Positions 9,317 to 17,961 of a stretch of DNA of 64,000 nt are shown here, piece by piece. The notes below the pieces were generated by a model. The model made no database searches and was not told the origin of the DNA. It saw only the letters and a list, made by a program, of their open reading frames with translations. The first letter of the stretch is position 1. Each line of letters starts with the position of its first letter. Origin of the DNA: Acidobacteriota bacterium (GTDB lineage Bacteria; Acidobacteriota; Blastocatellia; UBA7656); NCBI GenBank assembly GCA_038040445.1, contig JBBPIG010000003.1, forward strand, positions 310,001 to 374,000, in the 5' to 3' direction. The position numbers were made by a program, and so were the translations under genes.

Positions 9317-9389
9317 CAGACTTTAGTCTGTTTCTGGTGGACTTGGTTTGCCTGTTAGCTGACAAAACAACAACACAGACTAAAGTCTG
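9317..9389. repeat. Inverted pair of CAGACTTTAGTCTG motifs
   Basis: CAGACTTTAGTCTG at 9317-9330 and its reverse complement CAGACTAAAGTCTG at 9376-9389 lie just after the permease stop. Each half is itself nearly palindromic (CAGACT/AGTCTG). The first copy is followed by TTTCT and could act as a weak terminator for the operon. The layout suggests a small mobile palindrome. Confidence 0.6.
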
Positions 9390-9404
9390 CGCTACAAAAA
9401 AGTG

Positions 9405-9439
9405 CGGGCGCCGCGGCCAACCTACAGCCTCGGCGCCCG
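9405..9439. repeat. GC-rich hairpin
   Basis: CGGGCGCCG at 9405-9413 pairs perfectly with CGGCGCCCG at 9431-9439 across a 17-base loop. A second small hairpin CCAAGCG-ACA-CGCTTGG follows at 9464-9480. Their role is unknown; no T-tract follows. Confidence 0.5.
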
Positions 9440-9744
9440 GTGAGTAATGGAGGAGGATTCACCCCAAGCGACACGCTTGGACTAACAAGTAGGACTCCGA
9501 CTATCAGGCGCATTAGAATTCATCGTAGTCCACATTGTTCACTCACACGTCTAATAACGCGGGCCGCCAGGTTCGGTTTCAAAAAAAGTGCCGGAGCGTG
9601 TTAGAAAAAACGTTAAAGTTTTTTAATTCTCATTTGGAGCGCCGCAAGGCTATGGCTTGAAGTTCAGGTGTGCATCGTCAGGTTCTTGACAATAGAACAA
9701 GCGGCGCCGCGAAGTCGACACAAAGGGTTTGAACCAGGCGATTC
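9440..9744. other. Intergenic stretch without recognisable gene
   Basis: No open frame here has convincing codon use or similarity. The sequence is AT-richer than its surroundings around 9590-9650, with an A-run and T-run pair near 9605-9625. Confidence 0.5.
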
Positions 9745-9780
9745 AAAAAAGTTCGGGGCGCTTCTGCAAGCGCCCCGAAC
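9745..9780 (-). terminator. Intrinsic terminator for the SprT-like gene
   Basis: GTTCGGGGCGCTT at 9751-9763 pairs perfectly with AAGCGCCCCGAAC at 9768-9780 around a 4-base loop. On the minus strand the stem is followed by six T residues (9750-9745). This is a textbook Rho-independent terminator pointing away from the SprT-like gene, 159 bp after its stop. Confidence 0.85.
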
Positions 9781-9914
9781 GAAGGAGAAGGATTGTCTAC
9801 TCTGTTCTGAACTCAGGTCCCGATCGGCGAAGAAAATCGTTTGCACATCCCTCTTAGCCGCGCCGGAATCTTTCGCTCATCCATTTGAACGCATCGGCTG
9901 CGATTTTGTTCCCG

Positions 9915-9950
9915 CTAGTTACATCGCTAGTTACATCGCTAGTTACAGGG
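9915..9950. repeat. 12-bp tandem repeat (CTAGTTACATCG) x3
   Basis: Two exact copies and a third that diverges in its last three bases. The third copy contains the stop codon of the minus-strand SprT-like gene, so copy number changes could alter the 3' UTR without affecting the protein. Confidence 0.85.
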
Positions 9951-10718
9951 CCGGCGACGGCGCCTACGAGTTTTTCCGCGCGCTGCGGCCGGTACCTTTT
10001 CCAGCCATTTGAGAGCTTCGTCGAATCGCTCGAATAGCCGTTCGTCTTCGCGAAACGAGCGGCCGTGATAGATAGTGCGGCCCGAGACCAGGCGCGCCGG
10101 ATGCTTCACGTGCAGCATCTCGTGATACAGCACGTACTCGACTACGAAGCGTGGAATGGCCGCGTCATCGAGCGTGCTGCTAATGATGATCGCGCGATGC
10201 ACGTTGTCATGGTGGCCAAGAACGCGCCGCGTTTGGCGCTGGCTCCAGGAGAGGGTGGGGCGTTCGAGCCGGCCGTCGAAGTACCGTGCATTCAGTTGTG
10301 TGAACATCTCGGCCAGGTCGTATGCCTTGCCAAGGGAAGAAGTCGTAATCTTATACCCGCGCCGGCGTCGAGCCGCCTGCGATGCATCCAGGATCGGAGG
10401 ATGAAGAGCGTGCTCGCGATATATGCGCTCGTGCGCCTTTGACGTTTTTAGCCGATAGAGCTTTGCCACAAGTATGCAAGCCAGGGCAAAGAGGACCTCG
10501 CGCGGAGAGCCGACGAGTATGTCCGACACTCGAGCCAAAACCCGCCCCTGGCGCAGCCTGATGGTGGACGAGAGGCCCGCGTACGGATAGAAGCGAGCTT
10601 CAACCTTCGGCCTCGGCTCTTTCTTCAACAGTGCTCCGAGCGCTTGTTCGAACACCGATTCGAGGATGTCGTCTGAGGTGACCGGTGAGTAGAGATGTAG
10701 CTGTTCGTATTGGCTCAT
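9939..10718 (-). CDS. SprT-like zinc metallopeptidase
   Basis: 259 residues. The zinc-binding motif HEMLH is at 199-203 in VEYVLYHEMLHVKHPA, and a likely third ligand His lies near 218 in IYHGRSF. The region around 138-180 (LNARYFDGRLERPTLSWS) matches the SprT-like fold (YgjP/SprT/Spartan relatives), where Y-F-x-G-x-L-x-x-P is conserved. The first 120 residues have no match I recognise and may be a lineage-specific extension. The C-terminus is an Arg-rich tail (GKTRRRRRRP), which could bind nucleic acid. The substrate is unknown; DNA-bound proteins are possible by analogy with Spartan but unproven. Confidence 0.85.
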   Translation of the reverse strand: MSQYEQLHLYSPVTSDDILESVFEQALGALLKKEPRPKVEARFYPYAGLSSTIRLRQGRVLARVSDILVGSPREVLFALACILVAKLYRLKTSKAHERIYREHALHPPILDASQAARRRRGYKITTSSLGKAYDLAEMFTQLNARYFDGRLERPTLSWSQRQTRRVLGHHDNVHRAIIISSTLDDAAIPRFVVEYVLYHEMLHVKHPARLVSGRTIYHGRSFREDERLFERFDEALKWLEKVPAAARGKTRRRRRRPCN

Positions 10719-10800
10719 GACCGGCGACCGAAGACCGACGACGGATGACAGCTCGGGTGTCGGCCGCCGACGTCGGTCGCCGGTCCTCGGTCGCCGGTCG
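10719..10800. repeat. Short-word palindromic spacer (GACCGGCGACCG type)
   Basis: GACCGGCGACCGAAGACCGA near 10720 is mirrored by GTCGGTCGCCGGTCCTCGGT near 10773, with TCGCCGGTCG after it. It separates the SprT-like and VWA genes on the minus strand and could form a long hairpin. Confidence 0.75.
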
Positions 10801-10805
10801 TTGTG

Positions 10806-12005
10806 CTACTTCTTCTTGGCGTTCGGATTGTCATCCGGCTCGATGTACTTTTCGCGGTAGTGCAGATCAAGCTGCTTGTTGTCAGGCGTGCCGTCGCCGT
10901 CTATGTCGACTTCAACCTTGAGCTTGCGATCTTTGCCCTCACGCCGCGTGTTTGTGGGTGAATACCCCAGGCTGTACTGGCTGCGAAGCATCGCTTCAAT
11001 GCTTCGCATGATCGAGGGAATCTCGCTCTCGAAGGTCATCGGGAAGTATGCGCCGCCGCTCAGCTTCGCGAAGGTGTTGAGCCCGTTGTACGCCTGCAGG
11101 AACTCAAGTCTTGTTTCCGGCGGAAGTCTGTCTCCGTACTTCTTGAAGAAAAGGTTGCCGACCCCGACGATGAAGATCGGCACTCCCGCGCGGGCCACTA
11201 TTTTCATCGCCTTGTCATAGGTGAGGCGGCTAAACGTATCGATCCCTAAGGTCACCAGAATGACCGCCGAGTGTCCTTCGATCTCCTGCAAGCCGGTGTA
11301 TTGGCTCTCACCCGAGTCCTCCTCAAAAAGCTGCAGCGCTTTGCCGCCCAGCAATACGAAGGAAAGCGAGTCATAGATATTCGCTTCGCTGAAGTTCAAG
11401 GTGTCACGATAGGCGGTGATCACTGCCTGATATAACCGCCCGCTGTCTCCAGTGAAGTCCTGAATGACTTTCGGCCTCATGCTGTAGGTCACAACCGCAA
11501 GATGATCGTCCGGCTTGACGAAGCTGCGCACAAATGTCGCGGCGGATTGAAAGATCTCCTGCGCGAACGTCGGGTCGTAGTAGTTAGTCCATCTCCGGTT
11601 CCGAAAACTGTTCTCGAGCAGGAGCACCGCGGTCATCGGGCCTTCGCCGGAAGCGAAGTTTGTGGTCTCTTGTTTCACACCATCTTCATAAATCGTGAAG
11701 TTCTTCTTGGTCAGGTTCGAGTAAAGCCGTCCGCTCTTCTTGTCGACCACGGTGACGTCTACGTTGACGACCTGGGTAGAGAGCTTTATCGGCGGCTCCT
11801 GTTTGAAGTCCTTCGGTAAAGGTGGAACTGGCTCCTGAGGCTGCTCGGATCCCTTTTTCTCGTCGGTCTTCTTTTCTACCTTCTTCTTCTCCGGCTGGCG
11901 TCCGCTCTGCGCCGTCACACTCGATCGCGGGACAGCGGAGGTGGTCAACAAAACAGCTAGAAGAGCGGCGACTACCGCTGCTCTGATGAGCGCAAATGAC
12001 TTCAT
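10806..12005 (-). CDS. Secreted VWFA-related protein, acidobacterial type
   Basis: 399 residues. The signal peptide covers about 1-32, followed by a Lys/Glu/Pro-rich linker (35-75) and a beta-rich start PIKLSTQVVNVDVTVVDKKSG leading into a von Willebrand A-like domain (about 120-345). This layout is the acidobacterial VWFA-related family (TIGR03436 type). The usual MIDAS motif D-x-S-x-S is replaced by LLLENSFRN, so metal-dependent binding may be lost. The C-terminus has YSLGYSPTN and RKLKVEVD, also typical. It is probably exported and may bind proteins at the cell surface. It is transcribed alone or with the SprT-like gene. Confidence 0.85.
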   Translation of the reverse strand: MKSFALIRAAVVAALLAVLLTTSAVPRSSVTAQSGRQPEKKKVEKKTDEKKGSEQPQEPVPPLPKDFKQEPPIKLSTQVVNVDVTVVDKKSGRLYSNLTKKNFTIYEDGVKQETTNFASGEGPMTAVLLLENSFRNRRWTNYYDPTFAQEIFQSAATFVRSFVKPDDHLAVVTYSMRPKVIQDFTGDSGRLYQAVITAYRDTLNFSEANIYDSLSFVLLGGKALQLFEEDSGESQYTGLQEIEGHSAVILVTLGIDTFSRLTYDKAMKIVARAGVPIFIVGVGNLFFKKYGDRLPPETRLEFLQAYNGLNTFAKLSGGAYFPMTFESEIPSIMRSIEAMLRSQYSLGYSPTNTRREGKDRKLKVEVDIDGDGTPDNKQLDLHYREKYIEPDDNPNAKKK

Positions 12006-12118
12006 AAATCCTCCGGCTCTGACTGAATCGGGCTGGAACTATCCGAGCACTCCTCAACGAATCTTAGCAGAGAGTCATAGACATTCAAACTGGGGTCGAT
12101 GATGGTCGGTCGGCCGCT

Positions 12119-12262
12119 CACAGGGTTCAGGGTTTCTGGCTTCGGGTTTCTGGTTTCTGGTTCTTGACTACGACAGTGGACATCGGACGCCAGAAGCCGA
12201 TACCAGTGACCAAGAACTAGAAACGAGAAACCACAAACCAGAAATCACAAACCAGAAACTAT
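12119..12262. repeat. Short-word palindromic spacer (TTTCTGG type)
   Basis: GTTTCTGG words repeated near 12129-12165 (GGGTTTCTGGTTTCTGGTTC) are mirrored by AACCAGAAA words near 12210-12260 (CACAAACCAGAAATCACAAA). The arms are imperfect. The whole 12006-12411 interval contains no other feature except the ribosome site of galT. Confidence 0.75.
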
Positions 12263-12411
12263 GCGCTATCCGGGCGGCAAACCACCCACGCGACGCTAGC
12301 TCATGGGATCGAATCCTGCTACTCTAATGCGCTGTTTTGCTACGAGCCGTACCCCAGTTGCGGTGGACTAACAGAGTTGAAACCTTAATAAGAAGGCTAG
12401 TGGAGGAGAGC

Positions 12412-13515
12412 ATGGCTGAATTCAGTCCGGAGCTGCGGAAAGATACGATCAGCGGCCGGTGGGTAATCATTTCGTCGGCGCGCGCCCAGCGGCCCGAAGC
12501 TCCGGAGCCGCGACGAGAAGAAGAGACGCCGGAGGCGCGCGCGCGTTGTCCCTTTTGTTATGGGCGAGAGGACCAGACTCCCCCCGAGATATTCGCTATG
12601 CGAAAAAAGGACGAGATTCCAAACACTCCCGGATGGCTCACCCGCGTGGTGCCTAATAAGTTTCCCGCATTCGGGATCTTTCCTGAGATCAATCTGCGTC
12701 GAGTTGGCATGTTCCAGATCGCAACCGGTTACGGCGCGCATGAGGTCGCGATCGAATCGCCCGACCACGACACCTACCTTGAGCACCAGCCGCTTGACCA
12801 GATCGCCCGCATTGTCGACACCTGGTGGGAACGGCACGTCGATCTCGAACGTGACCGCAAGCTGAAATACGTGTTGTTATTCAAGAATCACGGCAAGGCT
12901 GCCGGCGCTTCGCTCACTCACCCGCATGCTCAGATAATCGCGACGACGGTCATCCCCGACGCGCTTAAGAGCAAGCTGCGCCATGCGAAGGACCATTTCG
13001 TCAACGGCGAGGGCTGCATTTGGTGCCGCCAGCTCGATCAGATGTTCTACTACGAGAACAAGATCTACAACCCGGACGGGACAGTGCTGGTAGCGGTTCA
13101 TCAGCGCGATCGCGTCGTGGCGGAAAACGAGAAATTCGTCGCGTACATCCCGTTCGCTCCGCGCATGCCCTACGAGATTCACATACTTCCGAAGAACCAT
13201 CAGTGCTCGTTCATTCAAACATCGTCCGAAGAGCGATTAGAGCTTGCGAAGATGTTGAAGCTGGTGTTGATGAAGGTCTACAAGATGCTGGGCAATCCGG
13301 CGTACAACTTCTACATTCATTCGGCGCCCAATCTAAACGTTATGCCTAGAACCGGCGACTACGGCACGATCCGCGAAGACTTTCACTGGCACATCGAGAT
13401 ACTGGTGCGAACTACCATATGGGCGGGATTCGAGCAAGGGAGCGGCATGTACATCAATCCGCTCAACCCGACCGACGCCGCGCGGTATCTGGCAGAGACT
13501 GAAGTTGATGCGTGA
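12412..13515 (+). CDS. galT: Galactose-1-phosphate uridylyltransferase
   Basis: 367 residues from the ATG at 12412, which has a strong ribosome site (GGAGGAGAG at 12402-12410); the frame stays open back to 12337 but without support. RKDTISGRWVIISSARAQRP starts the family, CPFC is a zinc-binding pair, and THPHAQ is the HIT-type active site whose second His carries the UMP intermediate. A second C-x2-C (CIWC) may complete the metal site. The enzyme exchanges UMP between UDP-glucose and galactose-1-phosphate (Leloir pathway). No other galactose gene is adjacent. Some short GalT-like proteins act on other nucleotide sugars, so specificity is likely but not proven. Confidence 0.9.
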   Translation: MAEFSPELRKDTISGRWVIISSARAQRPEAPEPRREEETPEARARCPFCYGREDQTPPEIFAMRKKDEIPNTPGWLTRVVPNKFPAFGIFPEINLRRVGMFQIATGYGAHEVAIESPDHDTYLEHQPLDQIARIVDTWWERHVDLERDRKLKYVLLFKNHGKAAGASLTHPHAQIIATTVIPDALKSKLRHAKDHFVNGEGCIWCRQLDQMFYYENKIYNPDGTVLVAVHQRDRVVAENEKFVAYIPFAPRMPYEIHILPKNHQCSFIQTSSEERLELAKMLKLVLMKVYKMLGNPAYNFYIHSAPNLNVMPRTGDYGTIREDFHWHIEILVRTTIWAGFEQGSGMYINPLNPTDAARYLAETEVDA

Positions 13516-13624
13516 AGGGTGATGCGTGAAGCGTAATGCGTGATATGCAGAGCCCGCTTGGGATTCTAAGGCCGCAGTCACGCATCATGGATCACGGATC
13601 ACGCATCACGCATCACGTATCACT
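13516..13624. repeat. Short-word palindromic spacer (GATGCGTGA type)
   Basis: GGGTGATGCGTGAAGCGTAA with more ATGCGTGA words (13518-13543) is mirrored by CACGGATCACGCATCACGCA words (13578-13622). It lies between the convergent galT and yraN genes and overlaps the last codons of yraN. In RNA from either strand it would fold as a long hairpin. Confidence 0.8.
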
Positions 13625-14092
13625 CCTGAAGTATCTGCTCCTTTGAAACACTCGATCGTCGAAGTACCCGCGCAGCAACTCGATCTCATCGCCGCTCGCG
13701 CCCGGCAGAACGGTCACCACGTCGTAGCGGTAGGGCTCCTCGAAGACCTTCATCAACTGGCGATATCGCCTTGCGGCTTTGGCTATTTGGCGCTGCTTTC
13801 TCAGGTCGACCGCTCGTTCGGGCGCCGCCAGATCGTCCGACGTGCGCGTCTTCACTTCGACAAATGTCAGCGTCTTGCCATCGTAAGCGATGAGGTCAAT
13901 CTCAGCGGTCAGCTTCTGCCCGCGAAGTCCTCTTCCAAGCGGCACTCGAAAGTTGGTGGCTACGATTTGATAACCCTCGTGCTCTCTTAGGTAGTCGAGC
14001 GCGATCCGTTCGCCGCGTGCGCCCAGTTCCAAATGGGCCGCGCGAGCCGGGCCGATTCGCCTTCGTAAGACCCCTTTGATCCCGTCAATCAT
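13613..14092 (-). CDS. YraN family protein (UPF0102), predicted nuclease fold
   Basis: 159 residues. LGARGERIALDYLREHEGY and then AEIDLIAYDGKTLTFVEVKT carry the conserved E-x-D and E-V-K residues of the PD-(D/E)xK-like UPF0102 family. The core ends near residue 125; the last 30 residues are less conserved and finish in the palindromic spacer. The biochemical role of the family is not settled. It is convergent with galT and divergent from der. Confidence 0.9.
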   Translation of the reverse strand: MIDGIKGVLRRRIGPARAAHLELGARGERIALDYLREHEGYQIVATNFRVPLGRGLRGQKLTAEIDLIAYDGKTLTFVEVKTRTSDDLAAPERAVDLRKQRQIAKAARRYRQLMKVFEEPYRYDVVTVLPGASGDEIELLRGYFDDRVFQRSRYFRSDT

Positions 14093-14227
14093 AAAATCAT
14101 AGTGAAGACACGCCGCCGTCGTTTGTCTGCATAGCGACGCGATGACCGCGACCAGCGCATCTTACTCAATACCCGCTGCTTGTAAAAGCTCCGAGCCGCA
14201 AGCTACAGTGAAGCTCTGCGATCAGAC

Positions 14228-15619
14228 ATGGAAAAGATAGAAACAACATCAGCGGCAGTCGCGCAATCGGAGCACGCCAAGGCTCCGACCGTCGTCATAC
14301 TCGGCCGCCCAAATGTCGGTAAGTCCACCCTGTTCAACAAGCTCACCGGTAGACGGCGCGCCATCGTTGGAGACGAGTCGGGCATCACCCGCGACCGAAT
14401 CTACGGCCGCGCCGAGTGGGGAGGACGCGAGTTCCACCTGGTCGACACCGGCGGAATAATACCCGATGACAAGGAACTGATTCCCGCAAACATTTTGAGT
14501 CAGGCTCGCACCGCGCTCGACGAAGCATCGCTGATCCTCTTTGTTGTGGACGCGCGCGCCGGGATCACCCCGCTCGACGAAGAGCTTGCGGAACTCGCGC
14601 GCGTGACCGGCATACCCGTCTTCGTCGCGGCCAACAAGGTGGACACCGCCAAGCTTGAAGCCGACTCGCTGGAGTTCGAACGCTGGGGACTGGACGCGGT
14701 GTTTCCGATCTCAGCCGAGCACGGCAGCGGAGTAGCCGAGATGCTCGATGCCGCGCTCGAAATTCTCGCAGCGCCCGAAGTCCACGAACAGCATCGCCGC
14801 GAAATCCGGCTCGCAATCGTCGGCCGTCCAAATGTCGGCAAGTCGTCTCTAGTGAATCGTCTGGTTGGCGAAGAGCGCGTGATCGTCTCTCCCATACCCG
14901 GCACAACACGCGACGCGGTCGATACCGAGCTCGAGTATCAAGACACTCACTTTCGTCTGATTGATACCGCAGGCATTCGCCGCAAAGGCAAGACTGAGCT
15001 TGTCGCCGAGAAGATTTCAGTGGTGATGGCGCGCCGAAGTCTCGAAGACGCCGATGTCGCGATCTTGATGATCGACGCCATCGAAGGCCCTACGGCGAAC
15101 GACGCTACGATCGGCGGCTACGCTCACGAAGCGGGCGCGAGCATGATCATCGCCGTCAACAAGTGGGACGCCGTTGAGAAGACAGCCGATACCACCAAGG
15201 AGTATGCGCAGCGTATACGCGATATGATGAAGTTCGCGGAATACGCGCCGATTGTGTTCATCTCGGCAAAGAGCGGTCTGCGCGTGACGAAACTCCTCGA
15301 GCTTGCGCGGCACGCTCACCAGGAACGCAACAAGCGAGTCTCGACTTCAGAGCTGAACCGTTTCTTCGAGCGGAATCTCGAACAGCCTCGCGCGACCACA
15401 CCTTCGAAGTATCCCTTGCGCGTCCTCTACATGACGCAAGCCGGGACCAGTCCGCCGACCTTTGTGGTTTTCACATCGTCCCGCAGCCCAAAAGCTAAGC
15501 TGCATTTCTCCTACGATCGCTACCTCATCAACCGGCTCCGCGAGGAGTTCGGTTTCTTCGCGACACCGATTCGAATCAAGCAACGCAGGAAGGCGAGCCA
15601 AGCATCGCAAAGTCGCTGA
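14228..15619 (+). CDS. der: Ribosome-associated GTPase Der (EngA)
   Basis: 463 residues with two consecutive GTPase domains and a C-terminal KH-like domain (about 375-455). G1 motifs GRPNVGKS are at 26-33 and 200-207; G3 DTGG and DTAG, and G4 NKVD and NKWD are all present. Der is needed for maturation of the large ribosomal subunit. Length is normal. An N-terminal extension of about 20 residues precedes the first G domain. The gene is followed closely by a small secreted protein. Confidence 0.96.
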   Translation: MEKIETTSAAVAQSEHAKAPTVVILGRPNVGKSTLFNKLTGRRRAIVGDESGITRDRIYGRAEWGGREFHLVDTGGIIPDDKELIPANILSQARTALDEASLILFVVDARAGITPLDEELAELARVTGIPVFVAANKVDTAKLEADSLEFERWGLDAVFPISAEHGSGVAEMLDAALEILAAPEVHEQHRREIRLAIVGRPNVGKSSLVNRLVGEERVIVSPIPGTTRDAVDTELEYQDTHFRLIDTAGIRRKGKTELVAEKISVVMARRSLEDADVAILMIDAIEGPTANDATIGGYAHEAGASMIIAVNKWDAVEKTADTTKEYAQRIRDMMKFAEYAPIVFISAKSGLRVTKLLELARHAHQERNKRVSTSELNRFFERNLEQPRATTPSKYPLRVLYMTQAGTSPPTFVVFTSSRSPKAKLHFSYDRYLINRLREEFGFFATPIRIKQRRKASQASQSR

Positions 15620-15678
15620 GCCGCACCGTTCCTGGACTACGAACCGACAAATTGATTTCTGTGATCGGAGGGAAACCG

Positions 15679-16140
15679 ATGCGTTCCACCCTGTTTATTC
15701 TCGTTCTCAGTTTGCTCATTCCCCTTTGTGTCGCCGCGGACGACCAACCCGCTCGAATACGAGTCCCGGATCTCGACAAGACGCCGATTGCGGCGGGACC
15801 GCTGAAGATCAGGATCACCAAGCTCAAAGGAAGCTTCATGAAGGTGGGCAACGGCAGCATCGAAGTGGAGGTCGAGAACGGCTCGACGGGGTTCGAGAGT
15901 TTCTCGCCGCAACGACTATCGCTGATAAACAAGGACAACCTTCAGATCAACGTTGTGGGCGCGAGACGAAGCTCCTACAGAACTGTTCCCCCATACGATC
16001 CCCGGATGCCCAGCGGTCCGCTTGACAGAAGGATAGCGCCCGGCGCGCGCATCAAAGAGACTTATTCGCTGAGCGGGAAAGTGCACCTGCCGATGAGGTT
16101 GTACTACGACGAGAAGCTTTTGGCTGAGATTGTGGAGTGA
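15679..16140 (+). CDS. Small secreted protein of unknown function
   Basis: 153 residues from ATG 15679, with ribosome site GGAGGG at 15667-15672; an in-frame TTG at 15652 is the alternative. The signal peptide MRSTLFILVLSLLIPLCVAA is followed by a beta-rich domain with IRITKLKGSFMKVGNGSIEV and VEVENGSTGF, suggesting an Ig-like or beta-sandwich fold. No enzyme motif is visible. It follows der by 59 bp. Confidence 0.7.
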   Translation: MRSTLFILVLSLLIPLCVAADDQPARIRVPDLDKTPIAAGPLKIRITKLKGSFMKVGNGSIEVEVENGSTGFESFSPQRLSLINKDNLQINVVGARRSSYRTVPPYDPRMPSGPLDRRIAPGARIKETYSLSGKVHLPMRLYYDEKLLAEIVE

Positions 16141-16198
16141 GCCGAAAGTTTCCTCCCGGAGCGCGCGCGTTGAAAGTCGATGGAACAGAAAGGGACAA

Positions 16199-16312
16199 GA
16201 ATTGAAAATTGAAAATTGAAAATTAGAAATTGAAAATTGCGGCACGGCTTTGGAGTCTCCGGCCAATTTGAAATTTTCAATTTCTTCTAATTTCAATTTT
16301 CAATTCTCTCTC
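16199..16312. repeat. Short-word palindromic spacer (AATTGAA type)
   Basis: AATTGAAAATTGAAAATTGA words (16200-16238) are mirrored by AATTTCAATTTTCAATTCTC words (16265-16308). It lies between convergent genes and is much more AT-rich than the surroundings. The same layout occurs with other words elsewhere in the window. Confidence 0.85.
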
Positions 16313-16334
16313 GCTTCTTAGCGCGCTCTCTAAC

Positions 16335-17663
16335 CTATGTCTTCGACGGCGCCTCGTTGCCTGCCTCAATCGCGGCCTTGCGGACATTCACTCTCGCCAG
16401 CAACGCCAATCCCACAATAAAGAAGACGATCAGCGACAGAATCGCTATCCGATAGCTGCCCGTGAACTGAAGCGCCAACCCAAACATCAGCGGCGCAAGC
16501 CAGCTCGTTCCCTTGTCGCTCACTTCATAGAGACTGAAGTACTCCGCCTCCTGACCCTTTGGAATCATCAGAGAATAGACCGAGCGGCTCAGCGCCTGAC
16601 TCCCTCCCAACACGATCGCGATCACCGCGCCGAGAATAAAGAACTGCAGCCTGGTCTGTAACAGCCCATATGCGTAGATCAACACGCCCGTCCAAATCAC
16701 CAGGCTGACCATGATCGCGCGCTTGTTGCCAATCGCCTTCGCCACCCAATTGAAAAGCAGCGCCCCAAAGAACGCGGCGAACTGCACCAACAAGATCACC
16801 TGCACAAGCGTGGATTGATCCAGTTTCAACTCCTCCGCGCCGAACACCGACGCAAGCGCGATCACCGCCTGAATGCCATCGTTGTAGAACAAGTACGCGA
16901 TCAGAAACAGCAGAGTCTGCGGATAGCGCCGCGCCGTGCTGATCGTGTGACGTAGCTGCTTGAAACCCGCCGCGACGTAGTTCTGGCCCGCCGGAGGGGC
17001 TTTGACCGGCAGCCGGTTCTTTAGCGTCGAAAGCGGAATCAGGGTGAACACCGCCCACCACGCGCCCGATGACGCGAGGCTTATCCGCACCGCTTGGCCC
17101 GGAGTCAGCCCGAACGACTCTGCCTTCGAAAACAAGTAGAGGTTCAGCGCCAACAACACGCCGCCGCCGAGATAACCGATCGCCCAGCCGACCGACGATA
17201 CGCGATCGCGATCTTCAGCGCTTGCGATGTCGGGCAAAAACGAATTGTAGAAAACCAGGGACGCGCCGTAGCTGAGGTTGGCAAGCACGAACAACCCCCC
17301 GCCAAGCAGGTAGTTGGCGCCTTGCAAAAAGTACAGCCCAACCGTCGCAAACGACCCGAGGTAGGCAAAGAGCGCGAGCATCTGCTTCTTGCGATGAGAG
17401 GAGTCGGCTATCGCGCCCAGTATCGGCAGGAATACCATCTGCAACCCTACCGACAGCGCAACCACGTAGGGAAAGAACGAGCCGTAGAAGACCTTGATTC
17501 CGAGCGGATAGACAAACGTGTTGCCTTCGCCCAGCGATTCAGCAGCGGCTTTGGCTATGCCCGTCAGATAAGGCCCCAGAAAGACGGTGATAACCGTCGT
17601 GTAAAACGCCGAGTTGGCCCAGTCGTAGAAGTACCACCCAATCTGTTCGCGGCGATTGTTCAT
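16335..17663 (-). CDS. MFS transporter, Atg22/UMF1 family
   Basis: 442 residues with 11-12 hydrophobic segments. It begins GWYFYDWANSAFYTTVITVF, the hallmark of the UMF1 (Atg22-like) branch of the major facilitator superfamily; the A-motif-like loop DSSHRKKQ follows the second segment. Yeast Atg22 exports amino acids from the vacuole; the substrate of bacterial members is unknown. It is transcribed alone, with a MITE in its upstream region. Confidence 0.88.
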   Translation of the reverse strand: MNNRREQIGWYFYDWANSAFYTTVITVFLGPYLTGIAKAAAESLGEGNTFVYPLGIKVFYGSFFPYVVALSVGLQMVFLPILGAIADSSHRKKQMLALFAYLGSFATVGLYFLQGANYLLGGGLFVLANLSYGASLVFYNSFLPDIASAEDRDRVSSVGWAIGYLGGGVLLALNLYLFSKAESFGLTPGQAVRISLASSGAWWAVFTLIPLSTLKNRLPVKAPPAGQNYVAAGFKQLRHTISTARRYPQTLLFLIAYLFYNDGIQAVIALASVFGAEELKLDQSTLVQVILLVQFAAFFGALLFNWVAKAIGNKRAIMVSLVIWTGVLIYAYGLLQTRLQFFILGAVIAIVLGGSQALSRSVYSLMIPKGQEAEYFSLYEVSDKGTSWLAPLMFGLALQFTGSYRIAILSLIVFFIVGLALLARVNVRKAAIEAGNEAPSKT

Positions 17664-17738
17664 GGCTCGCTGAGGTGCTGATGAAGCGTGATGAACGTGC
17701 AGGATACGGTACGCGGTCTACCTTATCAAGCATCGGCG

Positions 17739-17961
17739 GGTAGTGTCCTAATCTTGTGTTGATATTTGCATATGGCCTGGCGACGACCCGATTACGGCGA
17801 CCGAATATTTGGACTGCGGCGGCCTTTGTGCGTTGCCGACGCTTTTGGTTATCGCCCCCCAAACGACAGAAAGCGGTGGCAACGCAAAGACGCCACCGCA
17901 GTCCAAATACGCGGTTGCTTGATCGTGTCCTAGTCGACCAACACTAGATTAGGACACTACC
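17739..17961. mobile_element. 222-bp MITE-like element with 23-bp terminal inverted repeats
   Basis: The ends GGTAGTGTCCTAATC... (17739-17761) and its reverse complement (17939-17961) match over 23 bp with one mismatch. Inside, a second inverted repeat starts TATTTGGACTGCGGCGGC and is mirrored near 17875-17910 by GCCACCGCAGTCCAAATA, so the whole element folds as a nested hairpin. No transposase is encoded. A TA next to each end would fit an IS630/Tc1-type mobiliser, but the family is not established. Confidence 0.8.

Noticed and set aside
9451-9490. Short frame MEEDSPQATRLD as possible leader peptide
   Set aside because: Twelve codons after the transporter operon with no downstream gene on that strand to attenuate.
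12290-12335. GGATCGAATCCTGC as a T-arm of a tRNA
   Set aside because: No acceptor, D or anticodon arms can be built around it.
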